A program made the translations under genes and the position numbers. 64,000 bases of DNA from Evernia prunastri (lineage: Eukaryota > Ascomycota > Lecanoromycetes > Lecanorales > Parmeliaceae), in assembly GCA_003184365.1 (NCBI GenBank), contig NKYR01000102.1:66921-130920 (forward strand), written 5' to 3'. The notes beneath the pieces are model-generated. The model saw only the letters and a program-made list of their open reading frames with translations. It ran no database searches and had not been told where the DNA came from. This document shows, piece by piece, positions 45,018 through 58,185 of this stretch (positions are counted from its first letter, which is position 1; every line of letters starts with the position of its first letter).

Positions 45018-46311
45018 ATGGTGAAGGTAGAAGATCAAGAAGGGAAGCCGGTCTGGGACAAGCCTGTTGCCGTTGACAAAAAGTGGATTCAATTCATTGA
45101 TGATAGTGTCTTGGAAAGTGAGCCACCAGCAGCTTAGATCAATTGGCGATTGCGGTACCTGACAGTCGCAGGATTGCCACCAAGATCCAGAGTCAAAGGC
45201 ATCGCTCCGTTTGGATTCAGCTATTGGACTCGTACAGCCAAGATCACAACCGTGCAAGATGATGGTTCAGAGATGGCATTCTTTCTGAAGGTTACACAGC
45301 ATGAGATCGGTAAAGCCATGGTTTCGGGGGAGTTCGCCTCAATGTCATCACTTCACAGGGCGCCCCCGTACATTGTCCCTCATCCCTCCGCTTGGGGACC
45401 TTACGCCTCGGATCCCAACATCCATTTCTTTCTCTGCGTCTTTGTAGACATGGATGATGACCTTCCCGACGTTCAGAAATTGGCGCGCGGTCTGGCGGAG
45501 CTGCATACGAACGGCGTAAACCCTGATGGCAAATACGGCTTTCATGTGCCAACTCTTCAAGGCACGATACCTCAGTACACCAAATGGACTGAGACGTGGG
45601 AAGAGTTCTTCTCTAACTCGATCAGGCGCGTCTTCGAGAATGAAGAGATGTCGCAGGGGTATGACGAGGAGGTGGATGAGCTATGCAGATTGACTCTGGA
45701 AAAAGTGGTCCCTCGGTTGCTTCGACCCTTGGAGACCGGCGGCAGGACAATCCAACCAAGACTGGTCCATGGCGATATCTGGGACGGCAATGTCTCCACA
45801 GACCTGAAATCGAATATGCCTGTGATTTATGATGCTACCTGCATATATGCTCACAATGAGAGTATGTGAAAGATGCTTTTGATGTCTTGAGCGCGCTGAC
45901 AGAATAGTCGAACTTGCGCCTCTGCGACCAATTCGCCATAGAATGGGCAAGCAATATGTGAAAGCGTACTTCGAACACTTCCAAAAGTCTGATCCGGAAG
46001 AAGACCAGGATGATCGGAATGCTCTGTACTGCCTGTAAGCACAACTCGCGCTCTCACTGGCCGATATCGCTGAAGCCTTGCGTGCAGTCGCTGGGACATG
46101 AACTGCTCAACATTGTACCCCGGCAATCTTCGATACAGAAAGATGTGGGTGTTCCCGCATGTCGTAACATTGGCACTTTGAAGCTGACGGTGTTGGTAGG
46201 TGCACCGATGTGATGCGCTACTTCGTCGACAAGTTCCCGGACGGATATGAGGGCTGGGCAAAGGAGAGGGGAGAAGAGCCGGTTGCCAGAGACTATCTGA
46301 AGCCTTTCTAG
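45018..46311 (+). CDS. fructosamine/ketosamine-3-kinase family protein, 5 exons
   Basis: Exons 45018-45117, 45172-45861, 45908-46034, 46088-46144 and 46200-46311 join in phase to 361 residues. The reading includes LERLPPRSRVKGIAPFG, the substrate-loop HEIGKAMVSGEFASM, LARGLAELHTNG, the catalytic loop VHGDIWDGN (about residue 233), PVIYDATCIYAHNE with the DxxxxYxHxE metal/ATP region, and the C-terminal PGNLRYRKM and KFPDGYEGW typical of fungal members. Fructosamine-3-kinases phosphorylate protein-bound or free ketosamines so that the sugar detaches, a glycation repair function in the cytosol. Introns are 45-55 bp; one branch site reads CTGAC. Every junction keeps phase without correction, so the gene looks intact. 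Confidence 0.85.
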
Positions 46312-46738
46312 GGATCAGTGAACTATGAATGACTTCCTCGCTCGCGGGAGTCTTCCAGATGGCGAACGAAGGTAGTGTCTGCGCCTTGACGTGCAGCTTA
46401 CCAAACTATGGTGATTTTAATACCTAGCATCTTTGCTTTTGACAATTCTCTCCTCGCGCTTGGAACAACTCTCGCTCTTTAAGGGGACAGATCACAACCG
46501 TTTTTCATCAGGTAATAGTAGGTAGAAAAGACTTGCTAGAAGTTATGTTCACAGTAGGAGCCTACTATACTCTCTTGGAATAAGTGTGAAACCAGGTTGG
46601 TGTGATGTCCCTAAGAACGATGCATTCAAGCTCTGTGGTGAGATCTTGACAATGGCCTGAAGTGATAGTCCAAGATCCAGACTGCTCTAGCACGGTGCGC
46701 AAGTTGTCCTGACCTTTGTTTTTGCCGGTAAGGGACGG

Positions 46739-47717
46739 CTAAGATGGTACTACAAGACGCATGGTCTCAAAAGCATGATACCTTTTAAGATACTTCTTCC
46801 CACGTCGGTAAGGTTTGATCAATGAAGTTGAAGGCTCAGCGCTATCAGTGGCAGAAACGAGGCTTAAACGTCTCAACATCGTCTTCGAAGGGCTGTAGGC
46901 TGGATCAAATACAAGCAGGCTGCGGGAGCCGCCTTTTCGCTTTTCAATACCAACAATGGTCATTGAGTGACGAGGCCGCTGGAGGTAGATGGGGGGAAGT
47001 CCGGTATTGCAGACTCTAGGAGCGATCCCCTGGTGTGCAGTGGTGACTGAGGTGGAGAAATAGCGCTCCACGGAATCGAGCAATTGCTCGCATGCCTTGG
47101 CACCCCCTTTGACGTCCTGGAATCTGTCCGCTTTGCAAGAAATCTTCAAGCTATCAAACAGCGCTTGAGCCTGTAAGTCTATCAGTCATGCTTTCACTTC
47201 GCGCTATCTGACACCGGTAGCGGTTCGGAGACGCCGTAAGAGTCCCCCCCAGTAACACCGGATTGGAAAGCATTGTGCATACCTCTGGCGTCCCGATGTG
47301 TTTTCGAGTGCCCCTGATACCGCCCGTCTGTACCCGGCCAGACTCATTGAAACCCTGATCCCAAGCATCCTCGATCATGTCTTGTATCTCCTGCACGGTT
47401 GGCACACCACTAGCTAAAATATCAAGACCATCCGTCTCTGCAACATGAAGGTAACTGATGAGCATTTGAATATTGTGATAGCCACAGAAGTTGTTACCCT
47501 CGCTCTTTCCGCTCGTTTTGACCTTGCCGATGTAACGTACAGCAGAATGGCAGAGATATGCTGTCTCGATGTTCAGGTCTTGCTCAAGTACTTTCAAAAG
47601 AATGTCTGGGATTGCGAGAGGTGCATCTTTTAGATGTTGCTTCTCCTCATCCTCAAGCATGCGCGACAGCCATTCTGGCATTCGATTTTCGTAAGCATAG
47701 CGCCCAAGCTCACGCTT
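46739..47717 (-). CDS. C78-family peptidase (UFM1-protease / ZUFSP-like), 5' end unresolved
   Basis: Exon 47717-47283 and exon 47170-46739 join in phase 0 as ..KHIGTPE|AQALFDSL. The first begins KRELGRYAYENRMPEWLSRM and contains NNFCGYHNIQMLISYL, with the nucleophile Cys, and then QDMIEDAWDQGFN. The second contains RPRHSMTIVGIEKR and LLVFDPAYSP, supplying the catalytic His and the Asp-Pro that complete the C78 papain-like site. Animal relatives remove UFM1 or cleave K63 ubiquitin chains (ZUFSP/ZUP1); Mug105 is the fission-yeast relative. An N-terminal exon must lie upstream, between 47730 and 48060, where I could not settle a start or a zinc-finger exon. Transcription converges with the kinase-family gene. 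Confidence 0.75.
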
Positions 47718-48601
47718 CTGTTTTCAACTTCAGCCCCGCAGTCAACAAGTTTAGACATCTCCCTGATAGAGTAAAGCCGATGAAAGGATCAACTCTCAAT
47801 AGCCATGTGCTATGTACCTTGGACAAAAGGTACACAGGAGGGCGACTCACACCAAGGCGACCAGCAACCCGAGCATCATTGCGCTTGCCTGCTGGGATGC
47901 CGAAGCACCCTCTAAGCGTTCCAGTCATTGTTCAATTAGAAGCTCGGAGGCGAGGGATTCTGCTTTTTGCATCTATTGAAGCAACGACATGCTCGTTCAA
48001 TACAATTTCGGTATCGGCAGACTCCATTGTCTGCAATTCCTAGCCTGGCGATCAGGACAAAGTAAGAAGATGCTCAGAAAACCACACAATATGATCCCTT
48101 TACTAGATATTTCGCGCGTTGGAAAGACTGAACAAAGCAGCGGAAGGGTTGCTGCAGGGCTGACACGACGCTTCGTGGAGGCCGAACTTCACCCGGCTTA
48201 GCGTGGTCTTGGCACTTTAGTCACGTGACGAGAGTAAGGCGCACAGTATTTTCAGAGCATTTGTAAAGGGCTTTGAACCTACCTTATGCAATAGCCGATG
48301 GCAAGATTCATACCTTATGCTTCGTCACAAGTCGTGACCAAATCACGTGACTTCTGTTCTCGATCCTTGGGGCGGTGCATTATGCATCATGCACGGTCAG
48401 CACGGGGCTCAGCTGTCATGGCTGCCTTGTCTGCCTTCCAGCCTTGCGCCTTCTCCATGGAGGCGAACCATTAGCACATCTTCTCTTTCATAATCCTTTC
48501 TGTCTCCTTTCCCCAATGTGCTACAACATTTCACTCCTGCCCCACATCACAATCCCGGGAAGACGTCGCTTGTCGTTCCCTTGAATCTTCAGGTGTGATT
48601 T

Positions 48602-51600
48602 ATGATGGCATCCCACCAGACTGCCCAGGATGCGTGGACTCGGGCGAAGGAACGATGTATGGAAGATCTCACTGACGAAGAGAAGCAATTGTACCTGCAC
48701 GCGTCTCCAGAGATGATTCTCTACGATGCCAGTGCAGCTGAAAAGAGGCATGGGGCTAGTAGTACAAGTCGCGGGCTGATGAATAGGCTCCAACCCTTCG
48801 TTGCCGAACTCGAACAGTTTGGGCAAGCACTCGATGTGTACTCGAATTGAGCCCACTATGGGGTAGCATCAGGATCCTACTCATGGTAAGACCTTCCTTT
48901 GAAAGCTCACTTGAATCACATATTAATTCTGCAAACCTTTTTAAGATCGCACGCGAGTTTATAAATTACTTTGAGAAGCTTGTGGAGATTTTCACGAGGA
49001 TCGGCGACGTACTGCCGCGATTCAAGGTTTACGAGAAACTATTCCCCAACCACGAAAGCCTCACACATGCTCTCTCCGATGCCTATGTGGACATCATTGT
49101 GTTCTGCTCGGATGCCAAGGCTGTGTTTCGCCGTGGACAACGAGCCTCCTTGACCGGCCCAAAGGTTGGATTCAAACTGATGTGGAAGTCATTCGATGGA
49201 CAATTTGGCCAACAGCTGGACAAGTTCCGCAATCATCGAAAGAATGTAGAGAAACAAGCCGGTTTGTCGCACATGATCGAGGCGGCGGATGCTAGAGCTC
49301 TTGCCCTGGCTAACCAGCTACAACTTGAGAAATTGAAGAAAGGTCAGCACTTCGTAACCGAATGTGAATGCATTAAATGTTGAATGATGTTAGAAACCGA
49401 ATACCATAAGATTATCGCCATGATATCATCCATCGACGTTGAAGCAAAACACAGAAGACTTCAAGGTCTACGTTTCGACGGGACTGGAGAGTGGTTACTC
49501 CAGGATGGCAGGTATAGAGAGTGGAAGAATGTTTCAAGATCGTCTTCCTTATGCTGCCATGGTATACGTAAGTTTGGTCTGACCTCGTTGTATACCCTTA
49601 AGAAAGCTACACTGACACAATGAGCATAACTTACAGCTGGGTCAGGCAAGAGCGTGCTAGCGTATGTATATACATGTGTTTCCTGCATGAAACAGCTACT
49701 CATGGGCATTCGGCTTTAGGTCACGAATCATTGACGACCTTTTGGTCACTGCGACTGCCCCTCAAGTTGCGATTACATACTACTATTGCGACGACGCAGA
49801 TCAAAGAACGCTGCAGACAGACCGAATACTGGGAACTATAATGAAGCAACTTATTCCGGAAGATCAGATTTCCGAGGAGGTCGAGTCGCAAATCCAGCGA
49901 GCCTACAAATATGGTCAACGAACTCCAGGACCCTATGAACTAACGGAATTAGTATGCTCCCTGATACAGCTGCGTTCTATCGTCTACATCGTTCTCGATG
50001 GCCTCGATGAATGCGAGAAGCAGTCTAGACAGGATATCCTTAGCTTCTTGGACCGCCTATCAATGCTTGCAAAGGCTTCTGTCCGCACACTCGTCTCTTG
50101 CCGCGACGAGGATCAGCTCTTGCGGGCACTAAACTCGTACCCTCGGGTACAGCTGACAGCTGCAGTACTGGAGAATGACATCAAGTCATTTGTAGAGGGA
50201 TCGGTCACGTCTAGGATACAAACCGGGCAATTGACGTTACGAAATCCGGACCTTCAGCATCATATTGTGCGAGAACTTGCCAGTAAATCGCATGGAATGT
50301 GAGTTTCAAAGCACACATATAGGGCCGTTCAGGCTGACTTTGCAGGTTCCTATGGGTTTTCTTTCAGCTGGATGACCTTTGTGAGGCACTTTCTGACGCA
50401 ATGATTCGGCAAGTTCTACGGGATCTGCCAGTCGGCCTTGTCCAAACATACGAGAGAATACTGCTGAAGATCAGCAAGAGTCCTCTAGTCAAACAAGAGA
50501 TTGCGCTGAGGATATTCAGATGGACTATCTGCTCTCGGCGTCCGATGAAAGCTGAGGAACTCCAAGAGGCTGTCGCTTTTGATAGCTCCGATGTGTCTTG
50601 GGACGAAGATAAGATACCGGATGATCGAGACATGCAGAGGCTTGTTGGTTCGTGATGTAGAGGATAGGACTGTTCGTTTTGCGCATCACACTGTGCAACA
50701 GTACCTGCTCTCTGCACCTGTAATCAGGGAGCAAGGGGGTTCACACATTGCTGTATCGTCTCGTTCCAAAGCCGAGGCTTTTGTTGGGCAAGTTTGTGTC
50801 ACTGACCTCTGTTTTGCCGACTTCGAGACTCAGGTTGCACTTCGACCATCGCATGTACAGCCCGAGCCCCTCGATATGCTCAAGGTTGGCGGACCAGCCA
50901 GGATCCCTACTGTCCTTGGGATTGGAAGATCATTATTCGAGATTCCATACCGTTTACTTGGTGGAAAGCGTACCACAGCATCCCTTGACATTGATTATAG
51001 CAAGTACCTACCGCCAAATAGACGGCCCCCGGTCTCATCCAACCTAGTGGAAAAATATCGCCTACTCGAGTACATTGTGGAATTTTGGATGGATCACACA
51101 AAAGAGCTGGACCCTGCTGTCGATGCCAAACTTCGGCATTTAGTGATGTACAGAACGCTACCATTTGAAATTCGGCCATGGGGACCAAATGAACATTTTG
51201 GTCCATATGGTTGCGCCGTATGCCAGGATCCCACAAAAACCAAGGAGCTACCGTTCATGTCATTGTTTCATTATGCTGCTCAGGCCGGCCACTGGACTCT
51301 AATGGAAGACCTTGTTGTGGAGTACTGTCGGCATCAAGTACCTACGAACGAAACGCTCTTGATTGCTTGCCGTGAAGGCCAAGATTTGATAGTCAAAAAT
51401 CTCATGCGGCAAATCGAATTTGACATTTCGGACGGCCGGGCGGTGAATGCAGCTGTCGCTGCAGGGCATGCTCATGTGTTAAAGCACCCGATGGAACTTA
51501 GTGAAACCAGCCCTAGCGATTCACGCTACGACGTCCCTGCCAACGCGGCTTCACTGTTGAACGTGGCTGCAACCAATGGAAACGAGGAAATAGTTGATAC

Positions 51601-52579
51601 CATCTTCACTTACTGTCGTTCGAAAGATTTCAAGTGTGCTAAAGATTCCGTCTATATCAATAAGAAAGATGAGCCTAGCGGCCGTAATGCGTTTTTTTCG
51701 GCAGTAATGAGTGGCCATGAGAACATTGTTAGAAAATTTCTTGCAAAGGGTGCGGAGATCAGCCGCTATGGAACCACAGCCATCCACCTCGCTGCAGATT
51801 ACGGACACCAAGGGGTAGTGAGGGTGTTATTAGATTTTGCTATCAATCACGCGGATGGCAATGAAGACGTTGAGACTTGCTATATCAATATTGGGAAGAA
51901 GACGAGCGAAACTTACGCCCAGGCTCTGCTTCGGTCTTTCGACCATATGGATCATATTCCCTTGCACAAGGCGGCAAGAAACGGAGATGTCGCAATGGTA
52001 AACTTACTGCTTGAATATCTCCCTCATACTGAATTAAGAACCCGGAATCATCTTTATCCTATGAAGCTTATGGATGGATTAACAGCTGTACATTTCGCAG
52101 TTAAAGCTGGCCATCTGTTCGCTCTCAGAGCTCTCGTTGACAAAGGAGCTGAAATCGCTGCTCAGAATAGCCAGGGATGGCATGTTTTACATTTCGCGGC
52201 AGCTGAAGGGCATGAAGCAGTGGTGAGGTATCTACTGGAAAGTGGCGCACAGCCCCACGCAGTAGCAACGGATGGTACGAAAGCTCTCCACCTTGCCGTG
52301 AGTGAAGGCCACGGTGGGGTAGTGCGAGCTCTTTTGGATGTTCAACCTGAAAATCGGGATAATGGATACTCCCTTGAGGAAGAATGGGACTTTTGGGAAG
52401 TAGGGGCGAAGAACGGAAAGGAATCGGTACTGCGTGCTTTGTTTGAATGCAGCGGCAGTCGTGATATTCGTGTCCAAGTGGGATGGCTGAAGTCTGCTTT
52501 AAACACTGCCAAGCGCGAGAAGCAGAGTGGTGCCGTCGAGTTACTCGAGTCTTTTCTGAAAGAGATTTCGCATAGATGA
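48602..52579 (+). pseudogene. NACHT-ankyrin NLR-type protein with two apparent frameshifts
   Basis: Exon ends 48885/48946 (60-bp intron), 49342/49394, 49567/49637, 49661/49720 and 50298/50346 give a typical fungal STAND architecture. The N-terminal helical domain has LQPFVAELEQFGQALDVYS, then SPLWGSIRILLM and IGDVLPRFKVYEKLFPNH. The NACHT Walker A GIPGSGKSVLAS is assembled from three exons, and Walker B is IVYIVLDGLDEC. A WHD-like region with RFAHHTVQQYLLS follows, then about ten ankyrin-type repeats (51250-52500; for example TAVHFAVKAGHLFALRALVD). The frame breaks at 48847-48848 (AATTGAG, one T short) and at about 50605-50620. Relatives sense non-self or invaders and trigger regulated cell death. 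Conserved motifs are intact, so either recent inactivation or sequence error applies. Confidence 0.8.
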
Positions 52580-54295
52580 ATGAGCTTCGACGGGTCAGGA
52601 TAGTGTCACATACACGAAGATACGAGTTTTGCAAACCTTCGATCATGTGATGTGCGAGTCAGAAGTCTGACACCCACTGCCTTCGCATAGAACGGCGTAG
52701 AGGTACTGTGAAAACGAATTTCTTACTGGACATAGATCAGTACCTACCTAGTCATCCCTTGTCGAGATACTTCGGCAATGGAAGGAAAGCTTCAAGTCGA
52801 AGGAAAAAAAGAAAGGCACTCGACCCTCGGGCTTGGGAAAGCACCCTGATGGCAACATGAATGATTCCCCTCCGTACGATGCCTTTCTTTCGATCCAGCC
52901 TACAAAAACATAGTGCCCTCCCCCTTCGCTTCAGAAACCAACACGCGCTCCCACCGCGTTGATATCTGCCTCTCGCCCCTTTCCCCTCCCCCCTAGCCGT
53001 ACGTAGGACATACTCTCATTACCCAGCTCGCCACTTGTTGCCTAAATCTATCTGCCTTCCCAACAACATAAACCACCAAGCTACACGCAGCCATATTCGT
53101 CGTCTGCGCGCGCGCGCGTGCCGGGATCGCCGCACTGCTCGCTATGTTTTCGAGACTTACCGTCTTGCTATTGCTGTTATCGTAAGATTCCTCTCGAGCG
53201 TGGGTTTCTTGCAATGTTGATGTCGTAGTCTGGAGGTGTGGGTGGGATAGGTCTTGGAGTATGTGCTGAACGGGTCTTATAGATGGTGTTTGTGGGCTCT
53301 GGCGCGATGGGCTGGGTAGGTGGTGCTGGGATGGACGGGGTTGGACGGGGTTTTTGGAGGGTGGGTGGCCGGTGCGTGGGATGTTTCTTGGGTTTCTGTG
53401 GTTTCGGTACGGTGGGTTGGAGAAGTGGGTGCGTGGAGAGGTCGTATTGGTACGTTTTGGAGTTGGAAAGAAGCATGGGCTGGAATCTGCACCAGAGGTT
53501 GTGGAGGGATCGTCGTGGATTCTGCTGTGATGGCGATGAGAGGCTAATATAGGATCATATGAGAGGGTCTGGGTCTGAAGGATGATGGAGGTGGATTCGT
53601 GGGGGAAGTGTCAGGATGTGTTCTGGTGGTGTGAACATAGGGTTTCTTTTGGCGTGCACTGGACTGATTGATTGATTGATGGGGTGTAGGTGTAGAGGGG
53701 AGATAAAAGGGGAGGGAAGGTGTGCTTAGTAGTGAATAGGGGGAAGACAGGGGTCAGATCGGTCTCAGTGATTCGAAAGATACGAGGACTGCGTCAAGAA
53801 TGGTCAGGATGGTCGTTATAACGAATTATGATTGTGTAACATAGTGGAAATATAGAATGGCCCATCAAAACTTCTCACTGTGGACTTGACTCTCATAGCC
53901 CAAAAGATCGCTCGCACCCAAGTCTGCAGCCCGGTCCAGCCATCACAAAGATCACCAGGTCTTGTAAGTTTTTCGTATCTTATGGCTGGATTGTCGAGTC
54001 AGTCTGACCGTGCCGTCTCCGTGTGCTTTCCTGGATTTTCCTGACTCTGATTGAAGCACTACATCGCCAGACATCTGTACTGATTATGAGATTTTCTCAG
54101 CGGACTGATGAAAGCCAGTGTTTGATCCGAAGGGCTAGAACCTGCCTCCTCTCACGACTGGGGAGTCGCGAGACTCAGATCATAACATAGCCGTACTAGC
54201 CCGTAGTTGCTCGACGGGTCCTATCAATGGAATTATCTTCTTCAGCGATATGGCGGATAGAGCGGAGTAGTGATCTAAGGCCCAATGTTGCTATC
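52580..54295. other. intergenic region
   Basis: The region contains a short CG-alternating run at 53108-53117, G-rich tracts on the + strand at 53220-53460, and GATT repeats at about 53668-53682. A Pro-rich 99-codon minus frame at 53177-53476 is low-complexity and not convincing. Confidence 0.5.
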
Positions 54296-56528
54296 CTAGA
54301 GGAGAATGGTTGAATTGTCTGGGAGGGATTTGCTGTTATGGACTGCACATTCGACGCAGGTATTCGGTCCCCCCAGCCTAACCTTATTAAAGGTCTGGTC
54401 CCCTTCCCATTGTCCGATTTTGTCAAGATTACATAAAACTTCAAGTTGAAGCCACCGTGCAGCAGGATTGTCCGAGACGTAGAAGAAGCGCCTTGGGTGT
54501 TCCTTGATCTCGAAGACCCTTTCTGACTGATGGGACTCCCTCATGCTGATGGGCTTCGCAACCACGGGTAGAATAAAGTTGATATCAACAAGATTGTCGA
54601 TTGACGAAAGCTTGCTTGCCGTCGCATCAATTTGCTTGGACGTCAAATTCGATATTCCGCGCTTAGGCTTATCGCATTGACAAGAAGGAAGTCTGGGAGA
54701 CCTAATGGACCATTCCAGCATCTTCCGAAGTCCATATCGACACGTGAGACTACGCATACGGTGAAAAGTAAAACTCTGCGCGACTTGAAATGCATCAGAA
54801 TGATGGCCGACAAGAGTCACGCCCCTTTCCGCCGTACTTGCTCCTCGCACTAAAGGGGGAAGTCCATCAAATGTCCTAATCTTTGAATCTTCGACATCCA
54901 AGAAACTTTGTGGGCCATCAATAATGCGAGTCCTACGGAGGCCTCGGCGAGAAGGTACTCCGTGCACTAATCGTAGTGTATGGAGAGACACGTCAGAAGG
55001 GTCAACGGCATCTATAGAGTCAAAAAAGACACTCCAACCCCAGGCACTCACAAGGATGGCAGGCTCGACATAGTCGTCATGGGACATGTGGCGACCCAAT
55101 AACAGGAAGGATAGGATTTTGAATGACTGAAGTAGGTTTGGTTGTCCCTGATTAGAGCTCAGGTAACACGTTGTAGAACCTCTGAAAATCTCTGTAGATA
55201 TCGCTTTTAAGAGTATAGATGGGAGATTCAGAGTGAGAGGTAGTTGCCTACACCTCTCAAGGTCGTCTTCAGGGATCCTGGCAAACGCGATGAGGATAGC
55301 AATTAGAGTGGGCATTTTTCCGTCTTGGTCTTGATCTACATTCAGGGTAAAGGCAGACTCTGGGATAGAGAATGTCGTGCTTTCGTCAAGAGCGAAGAGG
55401 AATCGACCAGCGCTAAGTATCTTGGTCTCAGAAGGATAAAAAGATGTATTCATGTGCGAGGGAATAAAAGCTTGGACAAGCTTGACACTTTGGGAAATCA
55501 CCCACTGTGCGCGTCTTTGCAACTCTTCCTCAGGGCGATTCGCAGCTTGAAGGTACATCGCACCCCATCCGTAAGCCTCAGCTCTGTGTTCATAGCTTTC
55601 CAACGCAATTTTGGTCGTCGTACAAAGTAAACAGAGGTTCCTGCGGTTCCAAGGGATCCATTAATGATACACCCACGTTTTGGCTATGGCTTGGCTCGAC
55701 CACTAGGCAGTATCGGGCATCGCCAAAGTAGATTTTAATTCCTTGGAAATCTATCGTCAAACTTAGGCCAAGAATATGATGACACCATACGACAATGGTG
55801 CAGATGCCAGTGTCGCATCTCAGATGTAAGAGTCTGTGCTCTGGGAAGCTCTGCAAAGATCGCAACCACAGAATGAGCCCCTGTAGCAGAGAAAGTGGTA
55901 AAGATCGGTATTTGACGGAGTCGGGGAAATTTCCCTCGGAATGATCTGATGTCATCATTCCATCGCGGGAATTGTGACGACAGGCCAAAGCCTTGCGTAT
56001 CTTGGCCTCGGCGGCTTCGTACAATATAGCCCACCGAAAGGCCGCCGTCTGCTGCTGGCAAGCTCGAATTGTTCCCAACAACGACACGTAGTCGGGCACA
56101 ATTCCTACATCGGCATTCGATTCCTTCACAATATTCTCCATTGCTTCCACTATGGCATTTGCTAGCGACTCGTCCTCGTGCGCAAAGGCCAGCGCAGAAA
56201 GCTGAATGACCATCGAGAAAAGAGCCGGGTTTTTCAGTGCCTCCTGCACTGTAGGCCCACTTCCAGACTCCAAGATGATATCAAGATACCTCGATATCAC
56301 ATTTTGATCGGACTTGGCAACCATTTCCCGGAAATGGAATTTGATGACCGGGTCAATGCGGTGCCTTCCGAGAAGGCTGGCCAATTTCGTTTCTGTAATG
56401 AAGTCTGAGCCTGATCTTTTGATGGCATCGATCAGAGCCAGGGAGCCGACTGCTGACATGGCCTGGCTAATGGGATTGACGACATTGGTGAGCTCCAGAC
56501 TCCGCTGAAATTGCGCGGGTAAAACCAT
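54296..56528 (-). CDS. large fungal hypothetical protein, one frameshift
   Basis: The reading starts MVLPAQFQRSLELTNVVNPI at 56528 (an in-frame ATG at 56606 adds 26 residues) and runs to 55613. There the frame breaks in a run of four A (55609-55612 as TTTT on +): LFTLYDDQ continues as IALESYEHRAEAYGWGAM if one base is dropped, and then runs to the stop at 54296. Together this gives about 743 residues. The two halves match one fungal protein type I know only as hypothetical: an N-terminal helical part, then a phrase of the form PLEPQEPLFTL followed by ESYEHRAEAYGWG. I see no signal peptide or membrane segment and no enzyme motif. A natural break cannot be excluded. Confidence 0.6.
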
Positions 56529-56606
56529 TGTGATCTTTTTGTCGCTACCAGGGCCCACACTGAAGATGAACGCAGTAAACCGCGGCAAGACCTTGCCTAA
56601 CAGCAC

Positions 56607-58185
56607 TGCGGGAGTGATTTCTACGGAGAAAGATTGACTGGCGGCGGAGCGTAGGGTCCTTGTTTTCAGTACGTGCGCTCTAAGGGAACCTTTGCGAGGT
56701 CCCTCGCCGATAGACTTCGTCTCAAGACTGGCGTTATGCCTCCCACTAGAGCCGTTCAGGATATCCGGTGCATATCCACGCCTAGAAAGAAAAGTCGTGC
56801 GTTGATTGAAAGTTTGTGTGAAAGAGTCCCTTGCGGATCCTGCTTGGTCTGATCAATGTAGATAGCGTACTGTAGGAATTCCAGGATTCAAAATCCGCGA
56901 AAAGATAGTTGAGGTCAAGATGCACCAAAGAATGATCCTGAGGCTGGCTCGACGTACGTGCTTCGAGTAGTGCGTGGGTTGGAGATAAGTCGATGTCTTC
57001 TGACTACTCCGCCGTTGATGCCTTGAGGTACACTCCGCGGCCGAGTCAGCCTTGGGCACGCCGGAAGAAAGATAAGGAAGCTGAGCCCCACCATGACAAG
57101 GCTGAACATATGCAGGCTGCTGATGGTGGGTACGGAAATGGTTAGCGAAGAGTCGCTTGTGTGACCACATACAGTTGGGCCGATGCACAGCCGCGCACCG
57201 GAGATCTTGGAGTGAAAACGAGAGGCAGAAGGCCCAGTATGTATACATTCTCCCTGCCTCGGGCTCGAGACTCGGGACGTCAGGCATGGAGCCTATCATG
57301 GTAAACATTGTCTGTGTGCTGTGAAACCCAATCCAAAATGCTCCAAGCGGGCTGCCGACGCGGTGTCGTGATATGGGCGCCAAGGCCGGGCGTCATGTGA
57401 CCTTGACTCCTGTAAAAGATCTCATTCTCTCAAAAAGCGAAGCGAAGCCAAATCGAAGAGGCTGAGTCGGTACTGCGCAGTTTCCACCAGATTTTCTTTC
57501 CCTAAGGCCTACAAGCAAAGAGCTCAAGTGTCTATCTGCGGGACGAGACTTTGGTTCTGGTCCTCATTAGCCTTCACATATCGTTCTACAGTCACCAACA
57601 CAGCTGGAATCGTGTAGAACGTTGTCGCGGGGTCTCAACACCGGGGCCATAAGCTCCCGAGAAGGCAGATGTAGTCCCCAATGCCAATGAGTTTCCCAAA
57701 CAGCCTAGACGACCACACGCCGAGGTTGTTTCAAATGAGAACCGTCAGGAAAATGCTGGTGCAGGAGTGTGATTTCACCGAAACCGGCCATGCGGCCTAA
57801 CGTGGCTGCACTCGACGGACGGAATACTTCGAATAATGACCTTTGGAATCATTGGATCTCAAGCCTTGTGTATATACATACACCGGTCGAGGCTTCCCGA
57901 ATGAGCGGCCTAATCATAAGTCTCTTCATTGTCAAGAATCAAGCCGTCTCATATGAACGAAAATTTTAAAGCATTCACTTTGCAAACTACATCACTCCCA
58001 GCCGAACTTTCCTCGCTCTGCGCATCCCGCTCATATCCACTCTTCTCCCTCGCTCCCTCCCTCCCTCTCTCCGACCCACTACCCCTTGACCTGGCCTCCC
58101 CTCCCCCCACCTCCATTCCGCCCCTACAAAAGCCTCAACCGGTAACGAACCATCCCAACAGCGCGTTTACCGCTAGCTCGCCAGA
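56607..58185. other. intergenic, no supported gene
   Basis: A 176-codon minus frame at 56853-57383 and an overlapping hydrophobic frame (FSLVMVGLSFLIFLP) are not supported by any family resemblance or splice logic. CT-rich sequence lies at about 58020-58130. Confidence 0.4.

Noticed and set aside
36826..46311. Methyltransferase, MFS transporter and kinase-family genes as a biosynthetic cluster
   Set aside because: No backbone synthase, prenyltransferase or regulator is present, and the intervening genes are unrelated; proximity alone is not enough.
53177..53476. Pro-rich 99-codon minus frame
   Set aside because: It reflects a G-rich strand with no start context or family resemblance; the other frames on both strands are equally open.
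56853..57383. 176-codon minus frame with Cys/His-rich sequence
   Set aside because: No zinc-finger spacing, several shadow frames, and no continuity with the neighbouring hypothetical gene.
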